Shown here piece by piece: positions 43,110 to 54,700 of a stretch of 64,000 bases of DNA. This DNA comes from Progne subis subis. Lineage: Eukaryota > Chordata > Aves > Passeriformes > Hirundinidae. The DNA lies in assembly GCA_022316685.1 (NCBI GenBank), contig JAKJHU010000756.1:62001-126000 (forward strand), in the 5' to 3' direction. Below the pieces are notes generated by a model that saw nothing but the letters and a program-made list of their open reading frames with translations, was not told where the DNA came from and made no database searches. The position numbers and the translations under genes are program-made. Position 1 is the stretch's first letter; every line of letters starts with the position of its first letter.

Positions 43110-45750
43110 ATGGAGGATTTTTTAGTTTTGGAACTTTGGGGAGATCTTTTGGAGAGAAAGAACGCTCAGATCTCCCGGGAGGGACTACAGAGTCTATTTG
43201 CATGGGGCAGGTGGCGTGAGTTTTTTCCCATGCCACGGTCTCTGCTCAGTCGACGGGAGTGGTACCTCCTGGGGGACTATATGTTAGACACGCTTGATAT
43301 AGAATATGATGAAGAAACTGCAGAATTGTTGCTGCAGTGGAGGTTATTTGATAGAGCTGTGTTTAGGTCGACTCCTTCCGGCTCGCTGGCTGAGAGCCCC
43401 AGTCCGAAGCAGGACGGAGAGCTGGAGGGGGGCGGGGTCGTTATGTCAGACCCGGAATCTGAATTTAAGCTCCTTTGTGATGTGGATTCTTCCCCTTCCT
43501 CCCCCGTTCCTGCGCAGGGGGGTTTCCCCCCCTTGGGTTCCGGTGCTGGTCTCGGGCAGAGGGGGGGCAGAGCCCCGCCGGTCCCTGCGCCACAGAGCCG
43601 CCGGAGCGGGGTGGGGCAGCTTCCTCTCCATGCCTTTCCGGCGTTGGTGGGAGAGGGCTTCGCTTTCTTTTGGCCGAGATTCGGTCACTGTGCATTGTCT
43701 GTTTTGCTGCATGACCGTCACGTATCCGATGGGGTCAGGTGACATGGAGTTTCCCGCTCTGCCGCCTGGGCCGGGCCTGGAGGTGGCTGCGTTGGCCGCC
43801 TCTGCCCCCGCGCCGCCGGCAGCGCAGAGTGGGGACGCTGCCGAAGGCAAGGTCCCGGTCAGTCCCTTGGCGGGCGCCGCCCCCCTGCGTGGGCTGACAG
43901 CTTCACCCCGCTCCGGGGTGGGGGGGGCTGTGGGCTCCTGGGCCCCCGCGGGACCCCTTCTCAGGGGGTTTCCAGACAATCCGCCTCCCACGCCAGCCCC
44001 ATGGGCTGCAGGCGGTGCTCACAGGGCGGGGAGAGGCTCTGATGAGGCTAGTTCTAATCAGCTGCCAGCAGGGAGCAACGCGGCCCCGCCAGTGACGGAG
44101 GCGCGGTCGCCGCCTCTGCCTGAACACAGCAAAAGCTCCTCAGCCGCGCAGGGATGCGTGTCCGCCGCGGAGCCATCGGACCGGTCTCCAGCGGCCGGTG
44201 CGGGCTCCAGCGCCGCTGAGGATGTGGCAGGCCCAGCGCCTGCGGCTGGTCCGGCCCTCCCCTCACCGCTTCCCGCTGCAAGCGTTGCAGCGGCTATGGG
44301 CAGCGAGGTGTTTAAGTTCAGCGCGACCGGGGACACGGCCAGAATGCGGCCGGTCTTTGACAGGAGCAAAAGTTCCCACGCTGTTGGCTCTTCGTCAACA
44401 GCCTGGACACTACCCCCTTGTCAGGTGACCATACGGCTGAGAGACCGTGGGCAGTTCTGGGACAAGGTGAAGGCTAAGGGTGAAGGACTGAGTGCTGGTG
44501 CTGGACCTGCAGTGCCTGATGTTCAGCCAGTCCCCAGCCGAGTGCCTGCCTCTGACCCTGTGGGGTCCACAGGGCAGGATAAGGCAGGTGCTGCTGCTTC
44601 ATCTGAGGGTCTTCAGGCTTTCCCTGTCCTTCAGGGTGCTACTCATAACACCTATCAACCCTTGGCTTGGCAGGCTTTGACAGAACTGCGTGATGCAGTC
44701 GGGAAGTATGGTCTGGGCTCAGCTGAGGTGATGCAGGTTCTCCGTTATTTTAATGCCAGTCTTTTGACACCCTTTGACATTCGGAGCTTGGCTTGGGCCC
44801 TTTTCCCACCAGTTGAATATGACTTCTTTGAGAATAAATGGACTCAGTTGGCAGTCAGAGCGGTGGAACGGAATAGGACACTGGGTCAGGGTGATCCTAG
44901 GCATATGGTTAATATCGATATGCTAATGGGAACAGGCAATTATACCAGGGCTGAAGGGAAGGCTGGTTATGAGCCCTTGGTCCAGGAGCAGTGCCAGCAG
45001 ACAGGCATGGCAGCCCTGGTTCAGACCTTACAGCTGGCTACTCCACAGGAGTCCTTTGCAACAATTGTCCAGGGAGTTGAAGAGCCCTTCCTGTGCTTTG
45101 CAGGATGGCTGACTGCTGCTGTGGACAAGCAGGTGAGTGATCCTGCAACAAGGAAGCTCATGATTCAGTCCCTTGCTCAGGGCAACTGCAATGCAGTTTG
45201 CAAGAGGATAATTGAAGCACTTCCCAAGGAGCCATCCATGTCGGACATGGTTGGGGCCTGTGCAAAGGTATCCCCTTCCAGCCAACAGGTGGTTGCCGTG
45301 CCTACAGCTGTGCAGCCAGCTGTGGCTACGATTGTCCAACCTACGGTGACTACGGCGGTCCAGCCGGCCGTGCCTGTGGCTGTGCAACTGGCTGTGGCTG
45401 CTGCTGTGCAGCCTGCTTGGGTCATTCCCCAGGGGGTGCAACAGCAGCAGTGGGGTGCTTGGACCAGGAAGAAACAGGGCAGAAAGGCACAGAAGTCTAC
45501 GGCTGTCTTGTTTTATTGTGCACGATGTGGAAGGCCGAATCACACTGTGAATGCGTGTAAGGCAGCAGTGCATGTGAATGGTCAGTCATTGGGCAGTTCA
45601 GGAAACACGACGCAGAGCGCGAAGGCAAGACGCATGCTGACACAAATGTCTCTGCCTCAGCCCCAACCAATGGAGATCTGCTCAGCAGGCTTGCAGCCAG
45701 CACCCGCAGTTCAGCAGGTGTTGATGTCTGCACAGCCGAGTCTGTCGTGA
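43110..45750 (+). pseudogene. gag: ERVK-2 gag with one frameshift
   Basis: Matrix begins at ATG 43110 (MEDFLVLELWGDLLERKN) and is open in that frame to 43742. The rest, open from 43306 to 45750, is in the next frame, so an indel lies between roughly 43500 and 43740; a G-run at 43559-43566 is a candidate site. The middle is Pro/Ala/Ser-rich. Capsid starts near 44650 and has a major homology region (VQGVEEPFLCFAGWL) near 45069. Tandem VQPAV repeats (45300-45420) lie before a single CCHC zinc knuckle, CARCGRPNHTVNAC (45517-45558). Apart from the frameshift the gene is open. The stop is TGA 45748-45750. Confidence 0.9.
45300..45420 (+). repeat. VQPAV coding repeat in ERVK-2 gag
   Basis: Five imperfect units of 24-27 bp encode variants of AVQPAVAT between capsid and the zinc knuckle. 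The units are diverged at third positions, so the repeat is not fresh. Confidence 0.85.
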
Positions 45751-46403
45751 TTGATTCGGAAAAAATACACAAGGTTCCCCTGGATGCCTTTGGTCCCTTG
45801 GGTGATGGCATGAGTGCTTTCTTGATGGGGCGGTCCAGTGCCACCATTCAGGGTATCATGGTGCACCTGGGACTGATTGATGCAGATTTTTCAGGACAGA
45901 TTCATGCAGTGGTCTCCACACCCACCCCCCCTCTGACTATCCCAAAAGGCACACGAATTGCTCAACTTGTTCCTTTTAAGTCTTCTGTTTCCAGAACCGA
46001 GGACCGGTCACGAGGAGACAGTGGCTTCGGCTCTACAGGGCCACCTCAGGTGCGCTGGACTGCTGTCCTGACCAAAGACTGTCCTGAGACGCTGTGTACC
46101 GTGTCCATGGTTGGTGCCACGCCGTCAGAGATTCACCTTCGTGGTCTCCTAGATACCGGGGCTGACGTGAGCATTCTCTCCCTGGCTGCTTGGCCCCCGC
46201 AGTGGCCTTTGAGCCTGGCAAAGACATCAATCGTGGGCTTAGGAGGAACAAAGCAGTGCTACGTGAGCCAGAATCCCGTGGCCATCACGAACCCAGAGGG
46301 ACAGACAGCCATAATTTGGCCTCATGTTACTGAGATTCCTCAGAACCTCTGGGGGAGAGATGTTTTGGCCGCGTGGGGGGTGCGATTGGGAACGGATTTT
46401 TGA
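45600..46403 (+). CDS. pro: ERVK-2 Pro: dUTPase and aspartic protease
   Basis: It is in the -1 frame relative to gag, open from 45561. The dUTPase domain keeps recognisable motifs: SAGVDVCTA (motif 1), GRSSATIQG (motif 2), [15 protein letters not shown] (motif 3) and a [10 protein letters not shown] block. The protease follows with an intact catalytic [11 protein letters not shown] (DTG at 46152-46160) and a late GRDVLAAWG block. The frame ends at TGA 46401-46403. Expression would need a -1 shift from gag: AGGAAAC at 45600-45606 is a weak heptamer candidate. A second shift into pol would be needed at GGATTTT (46394-46400). No stops are inside, so the domain could be intact even though gag is shifted. 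Confidence 0.85.
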   Translation, partial: RKHDAEREGKTHADTNVSASAPTNGDLLSRLAASTRSSAGVDVCTAESVVIDSEKIHKVPLDAFGPLGDGMSAFLMGRSSATIQGIMVHLGLIDADFSGQIHAVVSTPTPPLTIPKGTRIAQLVPFKSSVSRTEDRSRGDSGFGSTGPPQVRWTAVLTKDCPETLCTVSMVGATPSEIHLRGLLDTGADVSILSLAAWPPQWPLSLAKTSIVGLGGTKQCYVSQNPVAITNPEGQTAIIWPHVTEIPQNLWGRDVLAAWGVRLGTDF

Positions 46404-49117
46404 TTGGGGCCACTGTGATGAAGGGCGCAGAGTGTCCCAAGCCTCCTTTATGGTGGCTGGTGGACAGACCCATCTGGGAGAACCAGTGGCCCCTCCCTCA
46501 TGACAAGCTAATCGCCCTTCGTGAACTCGTACAGGAACAGTTGGATCAGGGGCATTTGGAACCATCTACCAGTCCCTGGAACACTCCTGTCTTTTGTATC
46601 AAAAAGAAGTCTGGGAAATGGAGGTTGCTACAAGACCTCCGAAAGATCAATGCCGTGATGGAAGGCATGGGGACATTGCAGGCTGGTATGCCATCGCCTA
46701 CCATGCTTCCTGTGGACTGGCTGGTCCTCATCGTGGATCTGAAGGATTGTTTTTTTACAATCCTTCTGCATCCCGATGACAGACCAAAATTTGCCTTCAC
46801 GGTACCAACAATAAATAATGCCAAGCCCGCACAGCGGTATCAATGGAAAGTTTTGCCTCAGGGCATGTGAAATTTCCCAGTGTTATGCCAACTATATGTA
46901 GCCCGTGCCGTGTCTGGAGTTCACAAGCAGTTTCCTGATGCTCACATCTGTCATTATATGGATGACATTTTGGTGGCTATGCCCACCCAGGATGAGCTGC
47001 TTAGGATGCAGCCTCAGTTGGTGAATGCTCTGCATTCACATGGACTGCAGGTAGCTCCAGAAAAGGTACAACAACAAGCTCCCTGGAAATATTTGGGGGT
47101 CAAAATTCTGGAACGGACAATCCATCACCAGGAGGTGCAATTTGTGCAATCGGTGAAGACACTGAATGATGCTCAGAAGCTGGTAGGTTTTATCACTTGG
47201 TTACATCCTTACTTGGGACTGACCACAGCACAACTGTCTCCCTTGTTTGAATTGTTGAAAGGGGACACTGATTTAAAGTCACCTCGTGAATTGACTCCTG
47301 AGGCACGAAAAGTGCTGGAGGAGGTTCAGCAAGCTGTTTCGGCTCGCCAGGCGTACCGCATTGAACCTTCCATTGATGTCACTGTGTTCATTACCACTCC
47401 TGATTTACATCCTACAGGTATCATCGGCCAATGGAATGATGATTGGACTGATCCTCTGCACGTATTGGAATGGGTCTTCCTGCCTCATCAGCCGTGTAAG
47501 ACGGCGACGGCACTGTTTGAATTGATTGCGCGCTTGATAATCAAATGCCAGCAACGCTGTTTGCAATTGATGGGTGCAGATCCCTCAAAGATCATACTCC
47601 CGGTTCAGAGGGAGGAATTTGATTGGAGCTATGTGAACAATGTTTCGCTGCAAAGTGCTCTCGAGGGTTTTTCAGGGCAGATTACTTATCATCTGCCTAG
47701 CCACAAGCTATTGCAAGTGGCCAAAAATACTCAATTTTCTCTATGACCCAAAAATAGCCAAGGGCTAGTGCAAGGACCCACTGTCTTCACTGATGGTTCG
47801 GGCAAAACAGGAAAAGCCATTGTTACCTGGCAGGATGGATCTGAGTGGCAGGTTTTGGAAAGCCATGAGGATGGGTCAGCCCAACTGGTTGAACTAAAGG
47901 GTGCTGTCATGGCATTTGAGAAATTTTCCCAGGAACCTTTCAATTTGATCACGGATTCAGCCTATGTTGCCGACGTCGCACAGCGATTGGGTTATTCAGT
48001 TTTGAAGGAGGTCAGTCACCCTGCCTTGTTTAATTTACTGAAGGCCCTGTGGTGTGCAATTCAGGCCAGAGTTCATCCATATTACGTTCTGCATGTACGG
48101 AGTCACACTAATTTGCCAGGATTTGTAGCGGAAGGTAACGCAAGGGCTGACAAGTTGGCTAACCCAGTGTGGGTAGCCCCTCAGCCTGACGTGCTCACGC
48201 AGGCCAAGGCATCGCATGGGTTTTACCACCAAAATGCGCATATGCTGCAGAAGCAGTACCAAATGACGGCCACTGAGGCTCGTGAAATTGTCAAGTCGTG
48301 TGATGACTGTCACGCCCTGGGTGCGCCATTGCCAGCAGGGGTTAACCCCAGAGGCCTTAAAGCCTTGGAGCTTTGGCAGACCGATGTCACCCAGGTCGCC
48401 GAGTTTGGCCGGCTCAAGTATGTGCATGTCACGGTGGACACGTTCTCCTCTGCGATGTGGGCTTCTGCTCACACAGGAGAGAAAGCCTGTGATGTCATTG
48501 CCCACTGGAGGCAGGCCTTTGCCGTTCTTGGCATACCTTCTGCTGTGAAAACCGACAATGGTCCTACTTATGCCTTGCAGCAGGTACGGCAGTTCCTACA
48601 GTCGTGGGGTGTGTCACATAACTTTGGCATCCCTCATTCTCCGACGGGACAGGCGATTGTAGAACGCGCTCACGGTACACTCAAGCGTGTTCTTCAAAAA
48701 CAGAAACGGGGAATGCAGGGTGAAACCCCGCACAGTCGGTTGGCAAAGGCTTTGTACACCATCAATCACCTTACGGTGCTGCAGAACTCAAATAATCCTG
48801 TCATTTTGAACCATCATCTCTCATTGCAGGCTTCGGACGGTGAGCAACAGCCTCGAGCGAAGGTATGGGTCCGAAATTTAGTCACCAAGCAATGGGAAGG
48901 ACTCTATGACCTAATCGCTATGGGGCGAGGGTATGCGTGTGTGTCCACAGACACTGGGACACGCTGGCTACCTTCAAAGTGTGTCCGTCCTGACCTGCGA
49001 CCACAGAGGCAGAATTCAGCCGACAGGCAAGGTGGAAGCCGTGATCTACTTGAAAGCCACCAAGTGGATGAATCCTCGAGTGATCACTCTGATGATTCCT
49101 CCACAGACAGTGATTGA
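46373..49117 (+). pseudogene. pol: ERVK-2 pol: RT, RNase H, integrase, two TGA stops
   Basis: The frame is continuous from about 46373 to 49117 except for TGA at 46868-46870, just after the LPQGM motif of RT, and TGA at 47744-47746, just before RNase H. RT has [12 protein letters not shown], a [10 protein letters not shown] block and YMDD at 46955-46966. RNase H starts TVFTDGSGK (about 47780), with LITDSAYV. Integrase has its HHCC site at about 48225-48310, then Asp in LWQTDVTQ, Asp in VKTDNGPTY, Glu in AIVERAHG, and a RWLPSKCVRP C-terminal block. All catalytic residues I can identify are present, so decay is limited to the two stops. Confidence 0.92.
46394..46403 (+). promoter_or_regulatory. 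ERVK-2 pro-pol -1 frameshift heptamer
   Basis: G GAT TTT TGA: the heptamer GGATTTT is in correct protease phase directly before the stop, and pol is in the -1 frame. It resembles the GGATTTA pro-pol site of mouse mammary tumour virus. The same heptamer is at the same place in ERVK-3 (63075). Confidence 0.8.
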
Positions 49118-49196
49118 ATTTGTATACATTCCCTTTGTAAATTTGTTCATTTTTCTTTTTCTGTTTTTTCTTTTTTTAAAAGTTAAAAGGGTGAGA
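49118..49196 (+). promoter_or_regulatory. Short 3' region and polypurine tract of ERVK-2
   Basis: About 80 bp separate pol from the 3' LTR. They consist of a T-rich stretch and the purine run AAAAGTTAAAAGGGTGAGA next to the LTR. There is no room for env. Confidence 0.75.
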
Positions 49197-49583
49197 TGTT
49201 ACCCTGGCTTTTCCGAGTTTTTTAAAGCCTTTTTGAATTTCATAAATGGAGTCAGATCTTTTAGTTACTGTAGAATATTAGAGCAGTTTTCTACCTTTTC
49301 CCACAGATGTAACATAAACAAATCCTTTGTTTTTCATTCTCTGTCCTTTGTTTGCATATTTCTAACCTGAAAACAATTGTAACTGACAATTGGTCTGGCC
49401 ACTGAGGCTGAGGGGTGGAAACCCCAAAAAGCCAATCTTCTGCTAGACCCACAAATGTATAAAAAGTAAGAAATAAACAAAGGGGTCTCTTCTCTCCGCT
49501 CTCTCGGCTGTGAGCTGGATCGGAAGGACCTCTGCTTTGCAAAAATCTGTCTGCGTGTGACTGCTTTGTGTGTCTCGGTGACA
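49197..49583 (+). mobile_element. 3' LTR A of ERVK-2
   Basis: It starts TGTTACCCTGG and ends CGGTGACA, with TATA at about 49458 and AATAAA at about 49472. It is closer to the solo copy at 17801 at several of the sites where it differs from the 5' LTR. Confidence 0.95.
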
Positions 49584-50116
49584 TACATGGGCTACCTTTT
49601 TAATCTCAGCTGCTAGGCCTCTGATGGTCTCCCCATAATCATCTATTTCTATACAGCATTCTGATTCATTGAATTTCCCACAAACTCCCCCTTCTTCTGC
49701 CAATAGGTAATCTAAGGCTATTCGATTCTGATATACAAACGCTCTCATCTGGGAGCGTTGTCTGGCCAGCAACTCTCGGGCATCTGAGGTGTGATTCAAA
49801 ACAATCTCTACCACAGCTTGGAGTCTTATCAGTCTATTTAATAGATAGATAGGAGTTCTATAACCCCAACTTCCATCATTTGCCCAGGTTGCAGGACCAT
49901 AATATTCTCTAATTCTCTCTGCTGGCCATTCCTCCTCTCTCCATCTCTGGTCTTCGCCTGCCATAGGAAGTTCTTTCTTTAGTCCTCTTTTCTGTCTATT
50001 TAGTGTTTCATACACAGAGACACCTAATAAATGGCTCTCTTTCCTGGCTAATGTAAAGAAAAGAGGCCAAATAATTCCTAGGGTACAGGACCCTTTCCAC
50101 TTTCTGGATAATTTAC
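49584..50116 (-). pseudogene. env: Env transmembrane ectodomain, split by ERVK-2 (5' half)
   Basis: The minus strand is open from about 50116 down to the ERVK-2 target repeat. It shows a hydrophobic LGIIWPLFFTLA stretch, heptad-like RLIRLQAVVEIVLN, and the immunosuppressive-domain region QNRIALDYLLAEEGG followed by a cysteine cluster, VCGKFNESECC. That spacing is CX7CC, one residue longer than the usual CX6CC. The surface subunit is missing: the fragment ends at a solo LTR C (50117). The remainder of this gene is at 42319-42648. Confidence 0.88.
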
Positions 50117-50804
50117 TGTCTTGGTTTGAAAAGACAGGTGTCTGCTAGGGAGAGGCAGGCCTCTCTAGGAATGGGGAATTCAAATCCTTCCCTCCGTGTT
50201 ATTATAATTTGGAAGATTAAAAAAAAAAACCTTTTCTGTCATAGCTATGGGGAAAGGAATAACAGTCCTTTACTAGTAAATATAACAGGACAGACAAACA
50301 ACGACAGCAATTATAATAATAGTAAAACAGAACCAAGAACCCCGAGGGGCAAACGGCGGAAACTCCGGTGCTGATGGCTGGAAGCAGTGGATTGTCCTCG
50401 GCAGGCAGGGGGTGCCCTGGCAGGTGAAGTGAGCAGTGCCGGAGAAGCTGCAGCGGCTGGACTCGGGCTGACCCAAAATCCAGCAGGGCAGGCAAATAAA
50501 ACCTCCGAATTCCTGGGCGCTCCAACAGATGATAGAAATTCTCAGGACCGAATCCCTCCATTAACTGTGGAATCCAATGCAGCCACCAGTTGCTTGACTG
50601 TCCTCCTCCCGGAAAACTGAGAGCTGAAACCCACCCCCCCACCCCCCCCCCCCCCCCCCCCCTCAGCTCCTGGGAGCCTTTCCTTCCCCCTAAACTAAGT
50701 GATCAACTCCCTTTTGTCTGGGTCAAGCACCCTTTAACTATCAATATTTAGTCTCCTAGCAACTTATGGGGGAAAAATTCCACAGGAAAACTTAACCCCG
50801 AACA
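50117..50804 (-). mobile_element. Solo LTR C, minus strand
   Basis: Bounded by TGTCTTGG and CCCGAACA and homologous to the C copies at 7297 and 15154. A C-rich homopolymer lies at 50632-50662. No matching 5-bp flanks were found (ATTTAC left, TTGATG right), and the env fragment on the left does not continue on the right. A deletion or recombination at this LTR is likely. Confidence 0.85.
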
Positions 50805-51570
50805 TTGATGCAGTCTCTTTTTGCTCCTGTTTTTCGAATTCCAATTCATTTGGTGAAAGAGCTCATAATTTTATCTCCCTTTTTGTTTCATTTTACAGTT
50901 ATAAATACATGAATGTTTGGACTATATTATCTCAACCTTTTCAAATAGTTACAACTGATATATTTTTAAGAGAAAAGGTTACAGGTGACTTCACCCCGAT
51001 AAGTCACAGCTGTGTTATGAGTGTGAGAAAAGAATGGGATAGCTAGTCAGGAGAAGATCCTGAGAAAGAAGGAACTGAAAATATTGAAGGAATGATGAAG
51101 GGAAGACTAGAAGACTGACAAAATGGGAGAGACACTGCTGTGAGGTCAGTCTGGGTCTGCAGTTGGACCCTGCAGTGGGAGTCTGTTGCAGTCATAGTTG
51201 AGCTAAGTGAAGGCCTATGGTTAGAGGTGGCAAGAGAATACTTATCATATTCTACTGTCATAGTCCTACTAGAATACAGTCATATTTTAGTAGGAGATAA
51301 CCAGCAGTCAGATTCTGCAAAAAGAACACTACGGTGGGAGTTAACTGCAGTCAAAAGTCAGTGACTAGTTATGATCAGGATGGCTGAATTATGAAGAAGA
51401 ATAATCCAGGACTTTTTCACATTATTAGCCAAGAGCCTGTAGCTTGACTCATTTTTATCTCAAACGTGAGGTCTGAATATTAATTGTATGGTATGAACTT
51501 ACTGATATGATAATAAGCATTATTCATAAGTTGACATTATTGTGCTATAGCCGGCTTCTTAGAAAACACA
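50805..51570. other. AT-rich unique sequence, nothing recognised
   Basis: No coding, RNA or repeat signal is recognised. Confidence 0.5.
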
Positions 51571-51575
51571 TGTTG

Positions 51576-54500
51576 TGTCATGGGTTGGCACAGTTTGGTT
51601 TTTAGTTAGGGAAGAATGTAAAGTGTTGCCCTGTCAGCACCTTGGAGTTGTTTTGGAAAGGACAGGGACCTATCGGAGGCTAGTTTGGGATATTGGCATC
51701 TGCTTTGACCACTGAGAACGTTGAATGCGACTTTGGGAAGTACCCATATAAATCCTGATTTTGTTCAAGTCAGCCCTTTTTCCTCCTGGCCAGTTGAACA
51801 GGTAACATCGAATCAGGACATCCTGTTGGCTGGCTGGGCCTGCCGCTCCCCACCTTGGGTGAAGCTGGCCCTGAGGCCTAGCCGGGCTCCATCGGCTCCT
51901 GGCAGGGGAGGAGAGGTTGAAGCTTAACATCAACTACTTTTAAAACCTCCCCGGAGCACTGGAGCAGGGAGAGATCTCCGCTGGGCCCCTGATAACAGCT
52001 ATCGGCCCAGTTGGGCTGGGGCCGCCCGGATTGCCACCAAGGGGTGGGCAGAGCTTCCCCCCTCTCCCCTCTGGTGATTCCCAGGTGAAGAGGAAAAGAG
52101 TGAAGGAGGAGAAACCTGGCTGATCTGAGATGCATCGAGGGAGAGACTGCTACCCTGCAGAGATCACATGGCCACTGCAGGCCTGGGCAGATTTAAGCTT
52201 TTCCTGGTGACATAAGGCTTCTAAGGCCTAATCCTTCGCTGAGAGAGAAAAGAAAGAGACAGAGTGGATGTAGAAAAGGCACAGCATGAAGTCAGTGAAG
52301 CAAGAGTGAAAGAACTGATAAAGATTATTAGAAGGAAGGACTAAGGAAGTGGACATTCTTAACCAGATTCCTCTGGTGTAAACTATGGAGAAATGAACTA
52401 TTTCTTGTAATATCTTAATGTTGTTTGGGGGAATGCTAGTTCTAGTCAAAGTTGGGGATTTATATAATTGAGAGTTAAGTGGGAATTTTAAAGCCTCTCG
52501 CTCCTGGGGTAAAAGGAGGTCTTAGCTTTTGAGACAAAGATTATTTTAGAGAGAGAGAGTGATTTGAGGCCCTCGGCTCCTGGGGTAAAAGGAGGTCTCT
52601 ATTTCTTTTGAGATAGAGATAATTTTAGAGATAGAAGAAAATCTTTTTTTTATACTAGAAAAAACATTCTTAAACAGTACCCCAAATACAGAGAGGCCCA
52701 TGAGTAGCCAGAGGAAAGGCTACTAATGGGTAGAACTGCACAACCTGCAAAAACTACAGGCGGTTGCAGATTTGTGACATTGGGAGCCATAAGACTGTTT
52801 TTGTCTTGTGGCGAATGTCTCCATAAGACTCGAGAGACTCCTCTCCCAAAGTGATGAAAGATTATGTTTAAATGGTGAAACTGATTGTCATGGGTTAGTA
52901 CAGTTTGGTTTTTTAGTTATAGAAGAATGTAGAATAATTCTCCAGGTCAAGACCTGGGAATTGCTTTAGAAGAGACAGGAACCTATCAGAGAGTTAGTTA
53001 GAATATTGGCATCTGTTTTAACCACTGAGAATTACTAGCTGTGACTATGGGAAGTACCATATAAAACCCCGTAAATTTCCTGTAGATGGGTCCTTTTTCT
53101 TCTTCCTTTGGCCAGAGAGAGACAGGTAACATCGAGCTGGGCCTGCTGCTCCCCCCTTTTGAGGGGGAGCTGGCCTGAGGCCTGGCTGGATTCCATCGGC
53201 TCCTGAGTGAAGGGGGGGGAAGGAGAGGTTGCTGTTTTGTAACAGCTACTTTCTTCAGACTTCTCTAGAGCAGGGAGAAATCTCTGCTGGGCCCTGATAA
53301 GAGCTATGGGCACCATTTGGGCCGAAGCCACCCCGATTTACACCGAGGGGTGGGCTGAGAAGGCATTTATGATCCTGCCTGGTTTTTTTTGTGATTCCGG
53401 ACTGCCTGAGTGCTCCGATCTCTGATGTTTCTGTAAGTTCTTCCTCCCTCACCAGAGCGGCCTTGAACATCTAACACCACGAGCTACAGAGAGAGAGACA
53501 AAGACTCCGAGCAGATTTTACTCTTTCTTAGCAACATGAAGCTTCCAGAGCCTAGACTTCTCCAAGAGAGTAAGAAAGGACAGAGTAAACACAAAGACTA
53601 ACAGCATGAAGTCAGTAGCAAGAGTGAAAAGACTATTAGGACAGAGGGTTGAAGAGTTAGTTGTTCTATTCTTATTTGAGTCATGGAAATGAACTCTATA
53701 TTTAAGTAATTCCTTTAAATCATGGGGAAAGATATGCATTTGGGGAGATGATTGTTTTAATTTGTGTGTAGATTTAAGCAAAGCTGTTTGTGATGAACTA
53801 AATAATATCCTATAAGATGCTTGAACAGAGATAGAGATGTGAAGCCCTCTGCGCCAGTGAAGAAGTAAGAAAATATCTCTGTACCTTGAAGTAAAGAATC
53901 CTTTGCTTTGGAGTTATTCATCTTTAAAAAGTGACACCCCAGTATGCAAAAGTCTAAGACCCATGACCCATAAGCAGCTTAGGAAACTGCTCCTGAGAGG
54001 GTCACAAAGGCAAGTTTCTCTGGGCAGTTATTTTTGTAACAGTTTAAAACCCACAAGAGAACTGTTCTAAGTTGTCAGTGGGATCCATGACTCTAAAAGA
54101 TACTCTTCCCCTGATGAATTGATGAAAGACTATTGTCAAATAGTGAAACTGACTGAAAATTACAAGTTTTGTCTCTTTATGTTGTTTTGTAAGAAAGTGA
54201 ACAGTTTGTAAGGGGAGAGAAGAGTGTTTTTGAAGTTTCATTCTGTTTTAGGTTTTTTTTCCAACTTTCTCTTTTTCTATTCTTTTAGTGTATGCTAATA
54301 AAACTATTTTTTAATTTTAAAGTTAAGCCTGCTTTGTTTTTCTCCTAGTCTCTCTCCTACGGAAAGAGTAAGTACCAAGACCAAAATTTAGTGAACGTGA
54401 AACCACTACATTAATTGGTGTTTCTGCCCAGTTTGAAATTAAAACTATGACACTGACTGAAAATCACAAGTCGTGTCTCTCTATGTTGTTTGTAAGAAAG

Positions 54501-54700
54501 TTAACAGTTTGTAAGGGCAGGGAGGAGTGTTTTGAAGTGTCATTTTTTTTTTCTTTTCCTTTTCTATTCTTTTAGTGTGTTTTAATAAAACTACTTGTTT
54601 ATTTTTAAGCTTGAGCCTGCTTTGCTTCTTCTGATCCTCTCCCACAGAGCGTAAATGCTAAGACCACTATACTAAATTTGGTGAACGTGTAACCACTACA
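51576..54700 (+). mobile_element. Solo LTR J, plus strand, TSD TGTTG, split by another J
   Basis: The outer J starts TGTCATGGGTTGGCACAG and ends AACCACTACA. The perfect 5-bp repeat TGTTG lies at 51571-51575 and 54701-54705. Its sequence pauses at 52885 and resumes at 54458, with the inner J between. Positions 52493-52633 carry a local duplication of the 'ctcctggggtaaaaggaggt' unit. Confidence 0.92.
52886..54452 (+). mobile_element. Inner solo LTR J, nested in the outer J
   Basis: It starts TGTCATGGGTTAGTACAG and ends AACTATGACA (1567 bp). The flanks CTGAT (52881-52885) and CTGAC (54453-54457) are a 5-bp duplication with one change. The outer J reads continuously when this segment is removed. 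Confidence 0.9.

Larger units (their letters stand above)
42649..49583 (+). mobile_element. ERVK-2 provirus, TSD TACATG, no env
   Basis: LTRs of 387 bp lie at 42649-43035 and 49197-49583, with about 12 differences by eye (near 3%). The perfect 6-bp repeat TACATG is at 42643-42648 and 49584-49589. Internal order: primer site, gag (one frameshift), pro with dUTPase, pol (two TGA stops), then directly the polypurine region and 3' LTR. There is no env between pol and the LTR (only about 80 bp). It is inserted within a minus-strand env gene. Confidence 0.96.
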
